A stretch of DNA of 64,000 bases from Chrysogorgia sp. JL179-B06 (lineage: Eukaryota > Cnidaria > Anthozoa > Scleralcyonacea > Chrysogorgiidae). The stretch is taken from positions 4,566,001-4,630,000 of the forward strand of contig JAYKKM010000193.1 of assembly GCA_035772405.1 (NCBI GenBank), written 5' to 3'. Of this stretch, positions 11,341 to 22,682 are shown piece by piece. Under the pieces are notes generated by a model. The model was not told the origin of the DNA. It saw nothing but the letters and a program-made list of their open reading frames with translations, and did not search any database. The first letter of the stretch is position 1. Each line of letters begins with the position of its first letter. A program made the translations under genes and the position numbers.

Positions 11341-11844
11341 AGGCGAGCGAGGGGATTATTGCGTATTCGTATTTCTAGTATATGTGTTCCTATATTTTAG
11401 AATTGTATGACAATTGTAGAGATGCCGACAATTTTCATTTCACTATAAATAATGAAGTACTTTTAGAAAGATGTCCGTGTTATTCCAAGGCATGTTTATA
11501 CATATACGGAAAATCACTGCGCGAAATATATTGCGTTTAGAAACGCATGTTTATAGAATGATTTCACCAATACTAGCGATTTTTGTTGCGATTTGGGCTG
11601 CGAACTGACGTGACTGCGATATGGTATATCGCTGGTGTAAACTACCGCCGCGACTTCACGCGATATGGATTTTCAAGTCGCTGCAAATGTGAACATGCAT
11701 TGCTCAAATTGTGATGCAATTCGCTGCAATTTTCTGAGGAAATCTGATATTTCTGAGGAAATCTGATTATATCGCAGTATGATATATTATATCATATTAT
11801 ATATTATATCAAGATCTATTATATCGCAGGATGATATTATATCA
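11341..11844. other. Non-coding; repeat fragment then AT-rich palindromes
   Basis: 11341-11385 resembles 2500-2545. 11770-11840 holds ATATTATATC-type short inverted words. No gene is seen. Confidence 0.4.
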
Positions 11845-11950
11845 ACGGCCTTCGTGGCTCAGCGGTTGGCAGAGCATAGCGCCGCACTAGATTCGCGGGG
11901 TCGAGCGATTCTCGTCGAATGCCTTTGAGTTCGCAACTGGAGTTCGTTTG
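11845..11950 (+). mobile_element. tRNA-derived SINE-like fragment
   Basis: TTCGTGGCTCAGCGGTTGGCAGAGC resembles an A box and GGGGTCGAGCGATTC a degraded B box, at tRNA-like spacing. The body after about 11920 is unrelated to families A-C. Confidence 0.5.
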
Positions 11951-12234
11951 AGTTCACACTCGCAAAATATCCTTATAATATCGATGTCCTTTACAGTTGT
12001 CGAGTGTAAATGCCATTGTTATTCTTTATGATATAACATATTAATTTCTCAGCTATTTAGCATATTATATATGTATATTATATATATTTACAGCTTTTAG
12101 TATTTTTGTAAGTCTATATGGAATAACGTGAATTAGAATTTTTCCTTGCACTATCTGCAAGTTCCTGCAGGTTAAATTATTTCAATTTTAAATCTTGCTA
12201 TAATATAGCGATCTTTATACGCATCACAAGTTGT

Positions 12235-12475
12235 GTAAAAAACATAGCTTTCGGTGTGAAAAAAACACATCTTTTTTAAAAACACGGCAAAAGGTGTGTG
12301 ATTTTAGCGACAAGCAAATTACACACCTTATCATGTGTAAAATTACACACCTTTTTCAAATTACACACCTTTTCCAAATTACACACCTTAAGGTGTGTAA
12401 ATAAACACGGCTGAAAGTGTGTTAATTCGGCTCCAAGAAAGGTGTGTAAAAACTACACACCATTTTTTAGAGTGT
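12235..12475. repeat. Cluster of TTACACACCTT motifs in both orientations
   Basis: ACACACCTT or its complement AAGGTGTGT recurs about nine times between 12250 and 12465 in alternating orientation, ending with ACTACACACCATTTTTTAGAGTGT. It looks like a decayed foldback element. No coding potential. Confidence 0.6.
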
Positions 12476-14181
12476 ATGTTATGTATTGAGACTCGGTAAT
12501 TCCAAAACTGTTTTCAGAATTGAAATCGAGTAAATATTTTGGATATAAATGATAATAGTAAATGCATTACAGTCTGATTACCAACCTCGAATTTGAACCA
12601 TTGTTCGGTAGCTCATGATTGAAGAAAATTCGGTAAGTGCATGTCTATTGTTTACTGTTTAGGATCACGAAAATACTGATCCCGAACGAGATACTCTTGT
12701 TCCACGAAAGAGCGTGATGATGACCTCAAGATGAACGCAAAACAAAGTTGCTTGGGTTTAGCACGCCTACGAATTTTTTTAAATTTTAGCAAAAATTGAA
12801 AAGGACATATTAGTACACGGTATTTTAGTTAATTGAAGAGTTTCTCGCAGTACGATACAAGTTACGATACAAGGACGGTTGATACAAGGATGGAAGCTGC
12901 TTATAGCCGCGTAATCTAAAATTATAGGTAAACAAAAGTTGGCATAAATCGTTAGCCTCCCGGTTTGTTTTTTCATATTCGGAAGATACATTCAATCATC
13001 GAAACTATCCATTCAGCTTTGACCGGCATTTATAATGAAAAGTAACCAAATCTGATGGCTGAATATTTAGTATATTTCGTTTTTTATAGGTCATAAATTA
13101 AATCGTTCTTTATCGACAATAGAGCAGCTGGAATATACGGGCACTGGGATCCTTATCTTCTAACTAAAATAAACAAGAGTATAGATGACGTCCTATTACT
13201 ACCATATAGTTAATGAGTATAGAGATGAAGAAACCGTTTGTATATTGATACTATCTGCAGCCCCGAAAGATGAATATTCGACAAAAATAGCAGTAACCCT
13301 CTGAGACGACGGTCTTCACGCAGCGAGGTAAAATATCTAGGCTGCATTTAATCGCTGCATTTTACATTTATATATATAGCACACTAGAATGTATGGTATA
13401 CATACCAGTTATTTTTTGAACTCTTTTCGTAATAATTGTTGCACTCTTGGAAACCTTGGTTGTCTACACCACAAAACATATTTCAATTGGTACCCTTCGC
13501 AAGAGCTCGGCTCATTTTCATTTGCACTCTAGCTTTTTGACGCGACTAATTAGGGCAAAGAAACGATGATGACCATTGATCAAAGTTCGCCGATTCAAAG
13601 TTCCTTTGGTGTTGGCGTTAAGTAGATCGCTTTAGGCACCCAATATATTTATTTATATCAATTAAAGTTTGTTGCTGTGGAGAACGCCTTATGTTGACCT
13701 CGTCAATTCTACTTTCGCTCTTTGTTGATGTGTCTCAGATCCGACTCAGATGTTTATTGGATCTTATATACTAATGGGTTTAACGTATATATATATAGTT
13801 TATTCCCAAAGAAATCAGAGCGCGAAATAAATTATTAAAAAAACGAGGTTGATGTGATTGTCGTCTTCCAATTTATGAAGTGCTAAATGTATAGTTAAAT
13901 CAGGGGTACATAGGGGTACTAACGCCAAAATTTAAATAAAGGAAATAATGGCTGGTGATCATGCAGCTTGATTATTTATTTTTAACTGCATCTTTTTATT
14001 TAAAACTCCGTGGAAAATTATAGTGAAAAAATTTATAGTGAAAAATGTATATTTTAAAAATAGCAGGAAACTCACTTTCACAGGTGATTCTGGTACTTTT
14101 AAAGTAATCTTAGCGTAACAGTACTCTAGATAGCCCCGTATAGTAATAGTTCAACGGTAACCATATTATTGTGTGTAACTA
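12476..14181. other. Non-coding, AT-rich
   Basis: Nothing assignable is seen across about 1.7 kb apart from short TA runs near 13370 and 13790. No ORF shows protein-like composition. Confidence 0.4.
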
Positions 14182-14460
14182 CATGTTGAAAGGATTTATG
14201 GTGAAGGAAAATTTCGAGTGTTGGAATACATACATTTTAAGACCAAACCGGGACCAGTTGCGAAAAATGCAACTTTAAGGCCTTCCGGCTGGGAATTGAA
14301 CCCGCGACCCTGCGATGCTAGTGCAGTGCTCTGACCACTGAGCTACGGAAGCCGTTGCCGAGAACCTAGTCACGAGTTCTGTATATATGGTGGTGGTAAT
14401 GCCGGGATAAGATTCTGGGTATATTATAGGTAATATTTGGCATTTCACTCGTCTAACTGT
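14182..14460 (-). mobile_element. tRNA-derived SINE (family B), copy 2
   Basis: It matches 9842-10110 almost base for base, including the tRNA-like head (complement of 14285-14355) and the GGTAATATTTGGCATTTCACTCG end. Here the anticodon arm lacks the extra base seen in copy 1, giving a regular 7-base loop around AGC. Confidence 0.75.
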
Positions 14461-14500
14461 CGCGACCACAAAGAGCATCAGATAACAACGGCAAGGGACA

Positions 14501-14785
14501 ATGAGAATGTACTGCAATGTTTTACAATCATCGCCTATATCTACTGAAAATGATTGGACTCCAAATCAAATATGGCTGAATGAAAACAACGCATTTGCTG
14601 ATCAGTATTATGGTTCTGATCCTGATGCCCTTCGCCCTCTAACAGATGATGGGGTTGTTGTTGAACTAATTGAAGTTGCTCATAGCAGAGAGATTTGCAT
14701 GGAAATTGGTGGATGTCTAATAGTTTGCTACATGAACACTTTCTATAGAGTTGTAACTACATGTGAATTTGTACATGTGAATTGA
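14501..14785 (+). pseudogene. Fragment resembling the C-terminus of an integrase-like protein
   Basis: The frame encodes ENDWTPNQIWLNEN then DPDALRPLTDDGVVVELIE. The pattern NDWTPNQIW followed by an acidic, proline-containing tail resembles the region after the DDE core in transposon-derived integrase-like proteins of invertebrates and fish. The frame is closed upstream by a stop near 14480 and the SINE at 14182-14460, so no catalytic core is present. The ATG at 14501 is simply the first in frame. Confidence 0.35.
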
Positions 14786-14950
14786 ATTTGTACATTGAAT
14801 TTCTACATGTGAATTTCTTAACCTTGCAGTCTATTTTCAAAACGTTATTTTGCAATCTTTTGCCTAATTGTGGTAAAATAATGGTCTGGGATATGAAGAA
14901 ATGGGCCTAGATATGGGGATCCCAAATAATGGGAATAATACATGGATTTA

Positions 14951-15142
14951 AATAATAGAATACGTTTACCGGGTCTAAGATAACGTGATCGAAACCCGAG
15001 TGACGTAATAAAAACACGAGAGAAGTGTAGGGAGAAACACGAGCCGCCGAGGCGAGTGCTTTCCCAACTTCTCGAGTGTTTTTATACTTCACGAGAGTTT
15101 CGATCACGTTATAGAGACCCAAGTAAACGTATTCTATTATTC
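14951..15142. mobile_element. Foldback MITE (about 190 bp)
   Basis: Arms at 14951-15026 and 15067-15142 are inverted copies (AATAGAATACGTTTAC, ATAACGTGATCGAAAC and AAAACAC.CGAGA blocks), with a GC-rich loop (GAGCCGCCGAGGCGAG). The loop resembles the one at 33205-33290. Confidence 0.7.
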
Positions 15143-15344
15143 TATTATTTTTATAAAATAATTCAGAAACAATTTCTTATACTTTGAATAATTACGATAT
15201 ATAACGCTTTTGATTTTGATTTAATGCAAATTCTGATTAGTTACTGACGTCATTCCGGTTCCGTAGCCTGATCGAGATCGGCAAGCTGATCAATCACAGC
15301 GTGCGTACAGTAAAATTATTTTATAAACTTGTAGTAGTAGTTAC

Positions 15345-15393
15345 CTGCCAGGTGCATTCGGAGACCGTTGTCCGCAAAATACTTCTCCTTCAT
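15345..15393 (-). CDS. Possible short exon with donor site
   Basis: On the minus strand an ATG in the context GCTGCCATGA opens MKEKYFADNGLRMHLA, followed at once by a good donor, CAG|GTAACT. If real, this is a 49-bp coding part of a first exon. It lies downstream (minus strand) of the terminal-exon candidate at 15452-15690, so the two do not belong to one simple transcript. Confidence 0.2.
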
Positions 15394-15451
15394 GGCAGCA
15401 GAGGGAATACAAAGTATTTTATGGATTCAAGCTCGGAAAAAATTGATTTGT

Positions 15452-15690
15452 CTACTGACATAAATGTATAATTTGTTTTCCTTCAAACATTTTACTCTGT
15501 AAGAACCGTAATATTTCCTCTTGATACGTCATCCCCCCATCATATTCATTTATCATGACATCGATATCATTGACAGGCACCGACTCTTGATGGCCCTTTG
15601 ACTTGGTTGCACATGCACTAACAATTTGGACCTCTGGCTGGGGGCCTGGATCCATGTAAAAAGTTAACAAATTTTCATCACTGTCATTAT
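15452..15690 (-). CDS. Candidate terminal exon, unknown protein
   Basis: The minus strand shows a plausible acceptor (TTTATGGCCCAG|ATAATG) and an open frame of about 79 codons ending in TAG at 15452. It reads NDSDENLLTFYMDPGPQPEVQ, then an acidic middle and YQEEILRFLQSKMFEGKQI. The composition is protein-like and the splice site fits. I do not recognise the domain. It could be the last exon of a host gene or of a transposon-derived gene. Confidence 0.35.
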
Positions 15691-15984
15691 CTGGGCCATA
15701 AACAAATTAATATCCTTGCTTTATTTTTACGTAAAGAAAAAGTTGCCCAGCCATGATCTTTTGAAGCAATTGTGATAATCTTGAAGGTGTGGTACGATTT
15801 CCGATCGGTTAGTGTGTCCCTTCTCGCGTTTAGCGAAACAATTGGATATTTGTTGTATATTCATGTGTTATGTGCCGAACAAGGCGGAATAACGTCATTT
15901 AAATGTTGCATAAGGTTTCAACACCAAATCTGATAATTACCACTTATGTAGATTCAGCATGCAATCTATGAACGCAACATATTT

Positions 15985-18145
15985 ATAAAACTAGGAATTC
16001 TTATCAGACGTGAAATTCTGCCTCAGGACTGACGCAGGCTACATCTACATCTACAATAGGGGGTCCTGCAAAGGGGGATACCCATCACTGCAAAACATAG
16101 GGATATAAAACTATAGGGGGATATATAATATATGTGAGAAATAATAAATTATAATAAAAAATTATGATAAATTAATAAATAAATAAATATAAAAATATAT
16201 AAAATATATATATATAAAAATGTAAATATATATATAAGAAATGAAAAAGATATAAATAGTTAATAATTAATAAAAATCTGATTATTCAAATCTGATCGTT
16301 CGGTGAGGATTTATCTATATTTAGGACATTGCTGGGCAATGAGTTCCAGTCTTTGATGGTTTTGCAGAAATAGGAGCTTCTATAGGATTCAGTGTTGGTA
16401 CTTAGCTCAATGAATTTGTCTTTGTGATAATATCTCAACTGACGTTTACGTTTTATGACGTAATAAAGAATTGCTACCCAGATTAAGACTTGGGCTTACC
16501 ACAGGTAGCCCAAGTAATGAGGGAGTTCCAATGCTGATTCACTTCTCTCTTGAAGAGGAGGCCAATCCAGATCATTTAATAGATTTGTTACAGTTCCAGG
16601 AGTTCGCTCCCAACACTTATTCACAAATCGCACAGATCTCCGTTGAACAGCTTCAATTTGCTTTACATGTTTGTCCAGCCAAGGATCCCAGACTGGACTT
16701 GCATATTCAAGGTGCAATTGATGCAGGGCAGTTCCCAATATTTCTTCGCAGAAAACCAAGGGTTTGGTTAGCTTTATTTATCTTAGTGTCAATATGATAG
16801 CTCCAGTCTAGTGTATTGGAAAGCTCAACTCCAAGATATATGGGTGATGTGAGACTGATTTCAGTATGTGATCCATTAACTTGTAATCATAGATAATGGG
16901 TTCACGCTTTCTCGTTATTCTCATGACAAAGCATTTACTTGGATTAAATTGCATCTGCCATCTCTGTGACCAGAGTTCAATAGTGGATAGATCAAGTTGA
17001 AGTTGTTGAGCATCATTTGTTGACTCTACAATGCTGTATAAGACGGTGTCATCAGCAAACAGCCGTATTGTCGATGAGCAATTATCTCCGATGTCATTGA
17101 TGTACAGTAGAAACATTAATGGTCCTAGAACAGTTCCCTGTGGTACACCAGAAGATACTTCAGGCAGATGAAACACCATCCACTATAACAGACTGTTTCC
17201 TACATGTAAGCCAATTTTTTAGCCAGATGTTAAGATCACCCCGTATACCATAATGATCCAATTTGTTAATCAGCCTCTGATGAGGCACAACATCAAAAGC
17301 TTTAGAAAAGTCCATAATTATAAGATCTGACTGTTTACCATTATCGAGAGCCTTTGCTATTTCCTCCACTGTAGTTATAAGCTGGGTTTCACAAGAGAAC
17401 TTCTTTCGGAAGCCATGTTGAAAGTTGACCAGAATATTGTTTGAGTTACATCATGAAAAATTATATGTTCTAGGATCTTACATGGTACAGCAGTCAGTGA
17501 GATTGGGCGGTAATTGCTAGCACGATGTTTGCTGCCTTTTTAAAAAACAGGTGTAATGTTAGCCTTTAGCCAGTCACTTGGTACAACTCCAGATTCCATA
17601 GATTGGGTAAAAATTAACTGTAAGAATGGTGCAATCTCTGCAGATGCTTCTTTGAGGATACGACATGAAATCAAATCGGGGCCATTTGCTTTCCTGGGAT
17701 TGATGTTGTGCAACAATTTAAGTATCCCTGGTACAGTAAACATGGTAGATGGTATGTCAGGATAAGGGCTAGGACGAAGAGAAGGAATGTTATGAAAATT
17801 TTCTATTGTAAATACTGACTTAAATTGACTGCTCAGTAAATTGGCTTTCCCAAGACTGTCATTCACGTCAATATTGTCATTCTTCATGTGATTTCTTAGA
17901 TTTAACATAAGACCAGAAACGCTTAGTTGGCACTGGTTTATGAGAGCTTGATTCCTCAGAGTTGATTCCTCTTGATTCTCCAACGTTGGTTGGAGAAATG
18001 TTCAGGATCAGGCATGTCAGCAGAATAATGCTAGAAATTTTCTCATATAGCATGAGCATCAAATAAATAAAATGCAGAATCTAAACCATGTATCAAGGCA
18101 ATCATAGTTATCTAATATTAAAATAATTATAAGTAATACCATGAC
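15985..18145. repeat. Dispersed repeat interrupted by a LINE
   Basis: 15985-16034 matches 60080-60128 (ACTAGGA.TTCTTATCAGA and CTGCCTC.GGACTGAC). About 18000-18145 matches 60165-60320 (GTTCAGGATCA, CAGCAGAATGATGC, ATATCAAGGC.ATCATA). The 60-kb copy is continuous, so the LINE at 16036-17995 landed inside this repeat. Confidence 0.65.
16036..17995 (-). pseudogene. LINE (CR1/Jockey-like) reverse transcriptase, 5'-truncated
   Basis: Reading the minus strand from 17983: the RT start IPSTMFTVPGILKLLHNINPRKANGPD, then ASAEIAPFLQLIFTQS with VPSDWLKANITPVF. The palm core DLIIMDFSKAFDVVPH follows at 17330-17270. At 17150-17030 come SGVPQGTVLGPLMFLLYINDI and the catalytic FADDTVLY. The thumb and C-terminus (HLEYASPVWDPW, QRRSVRFV) lie at 16700-16500 and the WNSLPSNV terminal motif near 16320. 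At least three frameshifts separate these parts. The 3' end at about 16036 has a short (GTAGAT)n tail. The endonuclease domain is missing. Confidence 0.85.
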
Positions 18146-18149
18146 ATGA

Positions 18150-18360
18150 GGGAAATTAGTGATTAAATGTCCCCGAAAATCGAGGGAGGATTTGCGCATA
18201 CCTCGTTCCCTTATTAACAACCATTTCACTCCTAAGTTTAAATCTTCATCTTTAAGATTTCTAGGTCTTCTGAAAGCTATAATAGGAATCTCCTTAAAAT
18301 TTCGTTTCATGTCATCAGACGCATGCAAGATTGGCCAAAGTAATTCTACCTATCTCCGAC
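18150..18360 (-). pseudogene. Probable Penelope-like C-terminal fragment
   Basis: The minus strand reads VELLWPILHASDDMKRNFKEI then PIIAFRRPRNLKDEDL and later ERGMRKS. The RRPRNLKD motif after a hydrophobic strand is characteristic, in my recollection, of the linker before the GIY-YIG domain in Penelope-like elements. No RT or nuclease is adjacent. Assignment rests on this motif only. Confidence 0.4.
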
Positions 18361-18990
18361 AATACAATACAATACAATAAATTTTTATTTAAACACGATA
18401 AAAGTTAAAGCTTGTCGCTTGTGGGGTCGTGTGTTTATGATAAAGTACATTATACTATAATCTATAATTACTGTTTAAAATGCTGTGATAACAATAATGA
18501 TATTTACATTTTAAAATGGTCAAAAATCGACAACGCTGGGCCGGTGAAAATTGACAACTAAAGGGATTCAATTAGAATTATTATCTCTTTTAATTCTAGT
18601 ATCCTAGTATTCTAGCATAGGAGATAAAAAAAACTATTAAAAAAACTGTTAAAAAACTTAAAACTGTTCTCCTATAATATCCTTCTTTAAACCTATCTTT
18701 ATATAGAAAATGACTTCTAAGTTCTTTAAGTGTTACGCTAAATACGTCATCAGTTGTATTGGGCAAAGATGAAGATTTGTGTCCTAAAGAAGGGACGTGT
18801 CCCCGAAATGTTCAAATAGCGTGTGAGAAGAATCATTAATCTCATCCACCCAACAACGTCGCACTTTCTTCTTTTGCTTTCTTTTTCTTCTTATAGTAGC
18901 AGCAATAACACGAGAAGTTCTTCTTCTTCGTGATCAGCCATTTTGGCGCGCTATTTGAACCAGGTTGGCGGCTTTTGTTTCGTTAACGAT
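18361..18990. other. Non-coding with an (AATAC)n tract
   Basis: 18361-18380 is a short AATAC repeat. The rest is AT-rich with no gene seen. Confidence 0.4.
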
Positions 18991-19040
18991 TTATCGTTGC
19001 AGTGTGACCGCGTATATCGTTATCGTATCGTTATCGTATC
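18991..19040. repeat. Short TATCGT seed array
   Basis: A few copies of ATCGTT and ATCGTATCGTT occur here, matching the larger array at 19431-19722. Confidence 0.7.
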
Positions 19041-19134
19041 CATTAGGTTCGGCTCCATAAAAAGATCGGCGTCTCAAAAACGGGCCTATAGTGAGCAGTA
19101 CTTATATTACGTATTCTAAGTCCGACAAAATTGC

Positions 19135-19225
19135 TCTAATCCTAATCCTAAAAAACGCTAATCCTAACGCTAAAATACCCCAATCGTAACCCTAAAAATT
19201 ATATTCCTAACCCTAAATATCCCTA
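19135..19225. repeat. Degenerate CCTAA-rich tract
   Basis: CCTAATCCTAA, CGTAACCCTAA and CCTAACCCTAA recur with interruptions. It resembles degenerate interstitial telomere-type sequence (CCCTAA). Confidence 0.55.
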
Positions 19226-19430
19226 GGCTATAGACTCCTGAGCTGCATCTTCCACCTCAATGCTGCCGCTCGTCCGCGTCTCTGGTGGGTACCATATGCC
19301 AGTCTGGTACCTGTCTCATTACGGAGTTGCTCAGTAGAAGTCCAGTTCGTTCATGTTCACATAAGGCCGCTGGGGCCACTGTCGCATTAATGTGCTCCGT
19401 TATCTGGAAATATGAAAATACACAGCGTAT

Positions 19431-19722
19431 TTCGTCGTATTGTATCGTTATCGTATCGTTATTGTATCGTATCGTTATCGTATCGTATCGTTATCGTATA
19501 TCGTTATCGTATCGATATCGTTATCGTATCGATATCGTTATCGTATCGTTATCGTTATCGTTATCGTATCGTATCTTTATCGTATCGTTATCGTACCGTT
19601 ATCGTATCGTATCGTTATCGTATCGTTATCGTTATCGTATCGTTATCGTATCATTATCGTATCGTTATCGTATCGTTATCGTATCATTATCGTATCGTTA
19701 TCGTATCGTTATCGTATCGTAT
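19431..19722. repeat. TATCGT/ATCGTT hexanucleotide-type array
   Basis: About 290 bp alternates 5- and 6-bp units (TATCG, TATCGT). Because the units contain no stop in any frame, all three plus-strand frames stay open, giving YRYRIV-like artefacts. Not a gene. Confidence 0.95.
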
Positions 19723-19739
19723 GACTGTGACGTGCACCA

Positions 19740-20495
19740 ACTATGTATACTCTAAGCACATGTAAGACAATACTCGATGTCTGTTGATTACTGTTCTTAT
19801 ATGATCGTAATAAGTGTTGTCAGAATACTCTATTAAAGCTAATATGGCCGGTCATGATGAAATGAGCTCCGATGAATTTTAACTTGGCTCAAGCATAAAC
19901 TTTGAAGATTATGGGATCAAGTCGCTGTTTATGACTGTGAAAGGCAAGTTTAAAATAATGGTGTGGTGATTTTAAAGTCCCTTCAGTTGTTTGTTGAGAA
20001 TGCATAAAAAATAAAATAAAAGGCAAATGGTCATCCCCAGGCGGTGGATCAAAGCTTTTTCAATCTGAAGACATATCAATACGTTGGTGTGGTTCTAAAG
20101 AAACAACAGTTGGAGGGAAAACGCCGTTGATGTTAAGACGTTATTATCAGAACTAGCTAATGCTCTACAGGACATTACGCTGATGAATTTGTCGATTTAT
20201 GCCAAACCAGTTCATCGTGTAGCCAGGAGCAGTCTACCGTGCCCGGTGTGGCGGTCTGAGATTGTTTTGTGCTGAGAATGATCTGCACATGCGCATTGAT
20301 AGCTTGCGCCCGCGGTAGTGTCTGTCGTGAACATGCCGTGCTGATGTAAGTAATTCATCTTGCAGGGATATAGCGAACCATACCACTAAACATACCACTA
20401 AGCAAGAGATTACGGTTATTAGAAAACTCATTAAGCGGGGGGTTAGGGTTAGGTTTGGGGTTAGCTAGACTATGTTTTAAATTCGGGATACTGAC
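19740..20495. other. Non-coding; includes telomere-like GGTTAGGG tract
   Basis: 20438-20470 reads GGGGGGTTAGGGTTAGG then TTTGGGGTTAG, similar to tracts near 40405-40440 and 47410-47470. No gene is seen in the remainder. Confidence 0.5.
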
Positions 20496-20870
20496 ATGAA
20501 ACGTCAGCCGAAGTTTCTCATCAAACCGAGTTCAATAAAACCAACGAAATGGTCGCAAACCAAAAACAAAAAGAAGACCAATCATCCAGAACCAGCTATT
20601 GTCCTGTCTGATGATGAAAATGCAAATTCACAAGAAACTGTCAAAAACAAGAACAAAAGCAAAAAATTTAAATCTACTTCTGGTCTTAACAAAACCAAAA
20701 GAAGAAAGTCACAGTTATTGTTGGCGATTCTATCCTAAAAAACATCCAAGGATGGAGTCTGATTCATATAACCATGTGGTTGTCAAACCCTTTCACCGAT
20801 ATCGAAGATTTCATTAAACCAATTATTCGTAAAGAACCTGAAGACATGATTCTAATATATTATTGAAGAC
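20496..20870 (+). pseudogene. Retrotransposon ORF1 fragment with SGNH-hydrolase-like start
   Basis: A lysine-rich leader (MKRQPKFLIKPSS..., with KKKTNHPEPAIVLSDDEN) leads by a frameshift near 20700 into KVTVIVGDSILKNIQGW and then IEDFIKPIIRKEPEDMIL. VGDSI is the block I motif of SGNH/GDSL hydrolases, which occur in ORF1 of some invertebrate CR1-type LINEs. Two frameshifts and truncation after about 20870 remove the remaining catalytic blocks. It may belong to the same LINE class as 23102-24480. Confidence 0.5.
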
Positions 20871-21751
20871 ATTGGGGTAAATTGGGTCATCACCTACCCA
20901 TACTATCAAGTTTTGTGATTGGTTGATTAAAACAAAAAAACAATAGAATCAACCACAAAGAAACCAATGTCCTAACCTAACCAGTTTTGTTCGAAAATCG
21001 CAAAACCTGTTCATTTTAGGTACGTTTTTGCTGGGTAAATTTAGCACATATTTAAGGTTGGTCCTGGTGCATGATTATCACCACACTTTTTCATATACAA
21101 TAAAATATTGTTGTTGTTCAACCGATCTACACGTCTATAAACTTATTTTATCTACAGTGAATAAAATGATTCAGTGCACTCATTTCTACTCTAATATTAT
21201 GTATAGGATAAATACCGAGAACGGAGGCTTTACGCCAGATAAATCCCGAGGGCCGCAGGCCCCGCAGTGGCTCTGTTGTGAAACGTGTTTCACAATGGAA
21301 GACGAAGAGAGTGACGAGGATATTCTTAGGTCGAATGCACGGGATTTTATGAAATAAAAAGATTCCAAAGCAACGTTTGAATAAAAGTTTATTACAGAAC
21401 TTCAGGAGTAAGTATGTACGGACTTCTACAAGTTTGTTTGAATGATTAGCATGAATAATGTGTATAAATAATGTTCGAGATTCTTACGCATACGCATTGA
21501 TTTAGTATCACTCCCACATTTTATATTGAACGGTCGGTGTCATAAAGTCCTGACTAAACCAACAATTTTTCAAGAAACGAAATCGCTTGTCTCTTGTATG
21601 AGGACGTTAGTTTTACCGCGTCGCTACCTACGATAGGCGAAACCTTGCTCTCCTTCTCGTTTGGGATCGCTACCAGCGTACTCAACTCGGGAAAGTTGTG
21701 GCAGGGATCCTATGAATTTGGGTATTATAATTCATAGGGATTATATATATA
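20871..21751. other. Non-coding
   Basis: No supported gene. A 109-codon frame at 21028-21357 ending in MEDEESDEDILRSNARDFMK has a plausible acidic tail but no splice or homology support. Confidence 0.35.
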
Positions 21752-22065
21752 CAGGGTGTATAACAAAAAGCGCAACCTCGGAATTTCCCAAGAAATCCAC
21801 TTTGTTTTTATTAGCACAAAAGATTTTAGGCCTCTGGTAATTTAACTGTTGTTGATACTTGTAAACTAAACAACTTTCATTAAATAAATGCATAAATTTC
21901 GATTCAATTCTGCTTTACGTGCTCGAGTTTGTAGTAATTAGACAGTTATGCCCCTGGAATACGATTACAAGCTATTTTAAATTCCCAGGGGCGAAAATCT
22001 TTTGTGTTTAAGAACACAGTGCATTTCTTGGGAAATTCCGAGGTTGCGCTTTTTTGATACACCCT
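21752..22065. mobile_element. Mariner-like MITE, copy 1
   Basis: Ends CAGGGTGTAT...ATACACCCTG and subterminal GCGCAACCTCGGAATTTCCC arms, about 50 bp long, are inverted at each end. Flanking TA on both sides fits a TA target. Its interior matches 22366-22682 in the opposite orientation. Confidence 0.85.
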
Positions 22066-22085
22066 GTATAGTCCCAGGGACTATA

Positions 22086-22361
22086 CAGTGTGTATAAAAA
22101 AACCGCTACCGGAAGCAACTGTTAATTAGCATTTTTTTCTAACAACCCATTGTAATAGTTTGAAGGCTTAGACACCTTTGCGCAACGAATGCGTAAAAAA
22201 TAACTTGGATTGCATTCGTATTGAAAACTGCTTTCTCTCTTCTTGATTAACGCAGCGCTTGGACCATTTTAATTTCCCAGGTGTATAATTTAAAATTACA
22301 ATAGGTCTCTTTAAGAATGCTAATTCATTTTCTAAGGGTAGCGGTTTTTTGATACACACTG
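22086..22361. mobile_element. Mariner-like MITE, second family
   Basis: Ends CAGTGTGTAT and ATACACACTG with AAAACCGCTACC subterminal arms, flanked by TA. It lies between the two inverted copies of the first family, separated from copy 2 by only 4 bp. Confidence 0.82.
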
Positions 22362-22365
22362 TATA

Positions 22366-22682
22366 CAGGGTGTATAAAAAAAAGCGCAGCCTCGGAATTT
22401 CCCAAGAAATCCACTGTGTTCTTAAACACAAAAGATTTTCGCCCCTGGGAATTTAAAATAGCTTGTAATCGTATTCCAGGGGCATAACTGTCTAATTATT
22501 ACAAACTCGAGCACGTGAAGCAGAATTGAATCGAAATTTATGCATTTATTTAATGGAAAGTTGTTTAGTTTACAAGTATCAACAACAGTTAAATTCCCAG
22601 AGGCCTAACATCTTTTGTGCTAATAAAAACAAAGTGGATTTCTTGGAAAATTCCGAGGTTGCGCTTTTTTTTATACACCCTG
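22366..22682. mobile_element. Mariner-like MITE, copy 2 (inverted)
   Basis: Same family as 21752-22065 but in reverse orientation, with matching interior words such as TTCCCAGAGGCCTAA and CGTATTCCAGGGGC. TA flanks are present. Confidence 0.85.

Noticed and set aside
19285..19765. Three overlapping YRYRIV frames
   Set aside because: A stop-free short tandem repeat gives all frames open; no gene signals.
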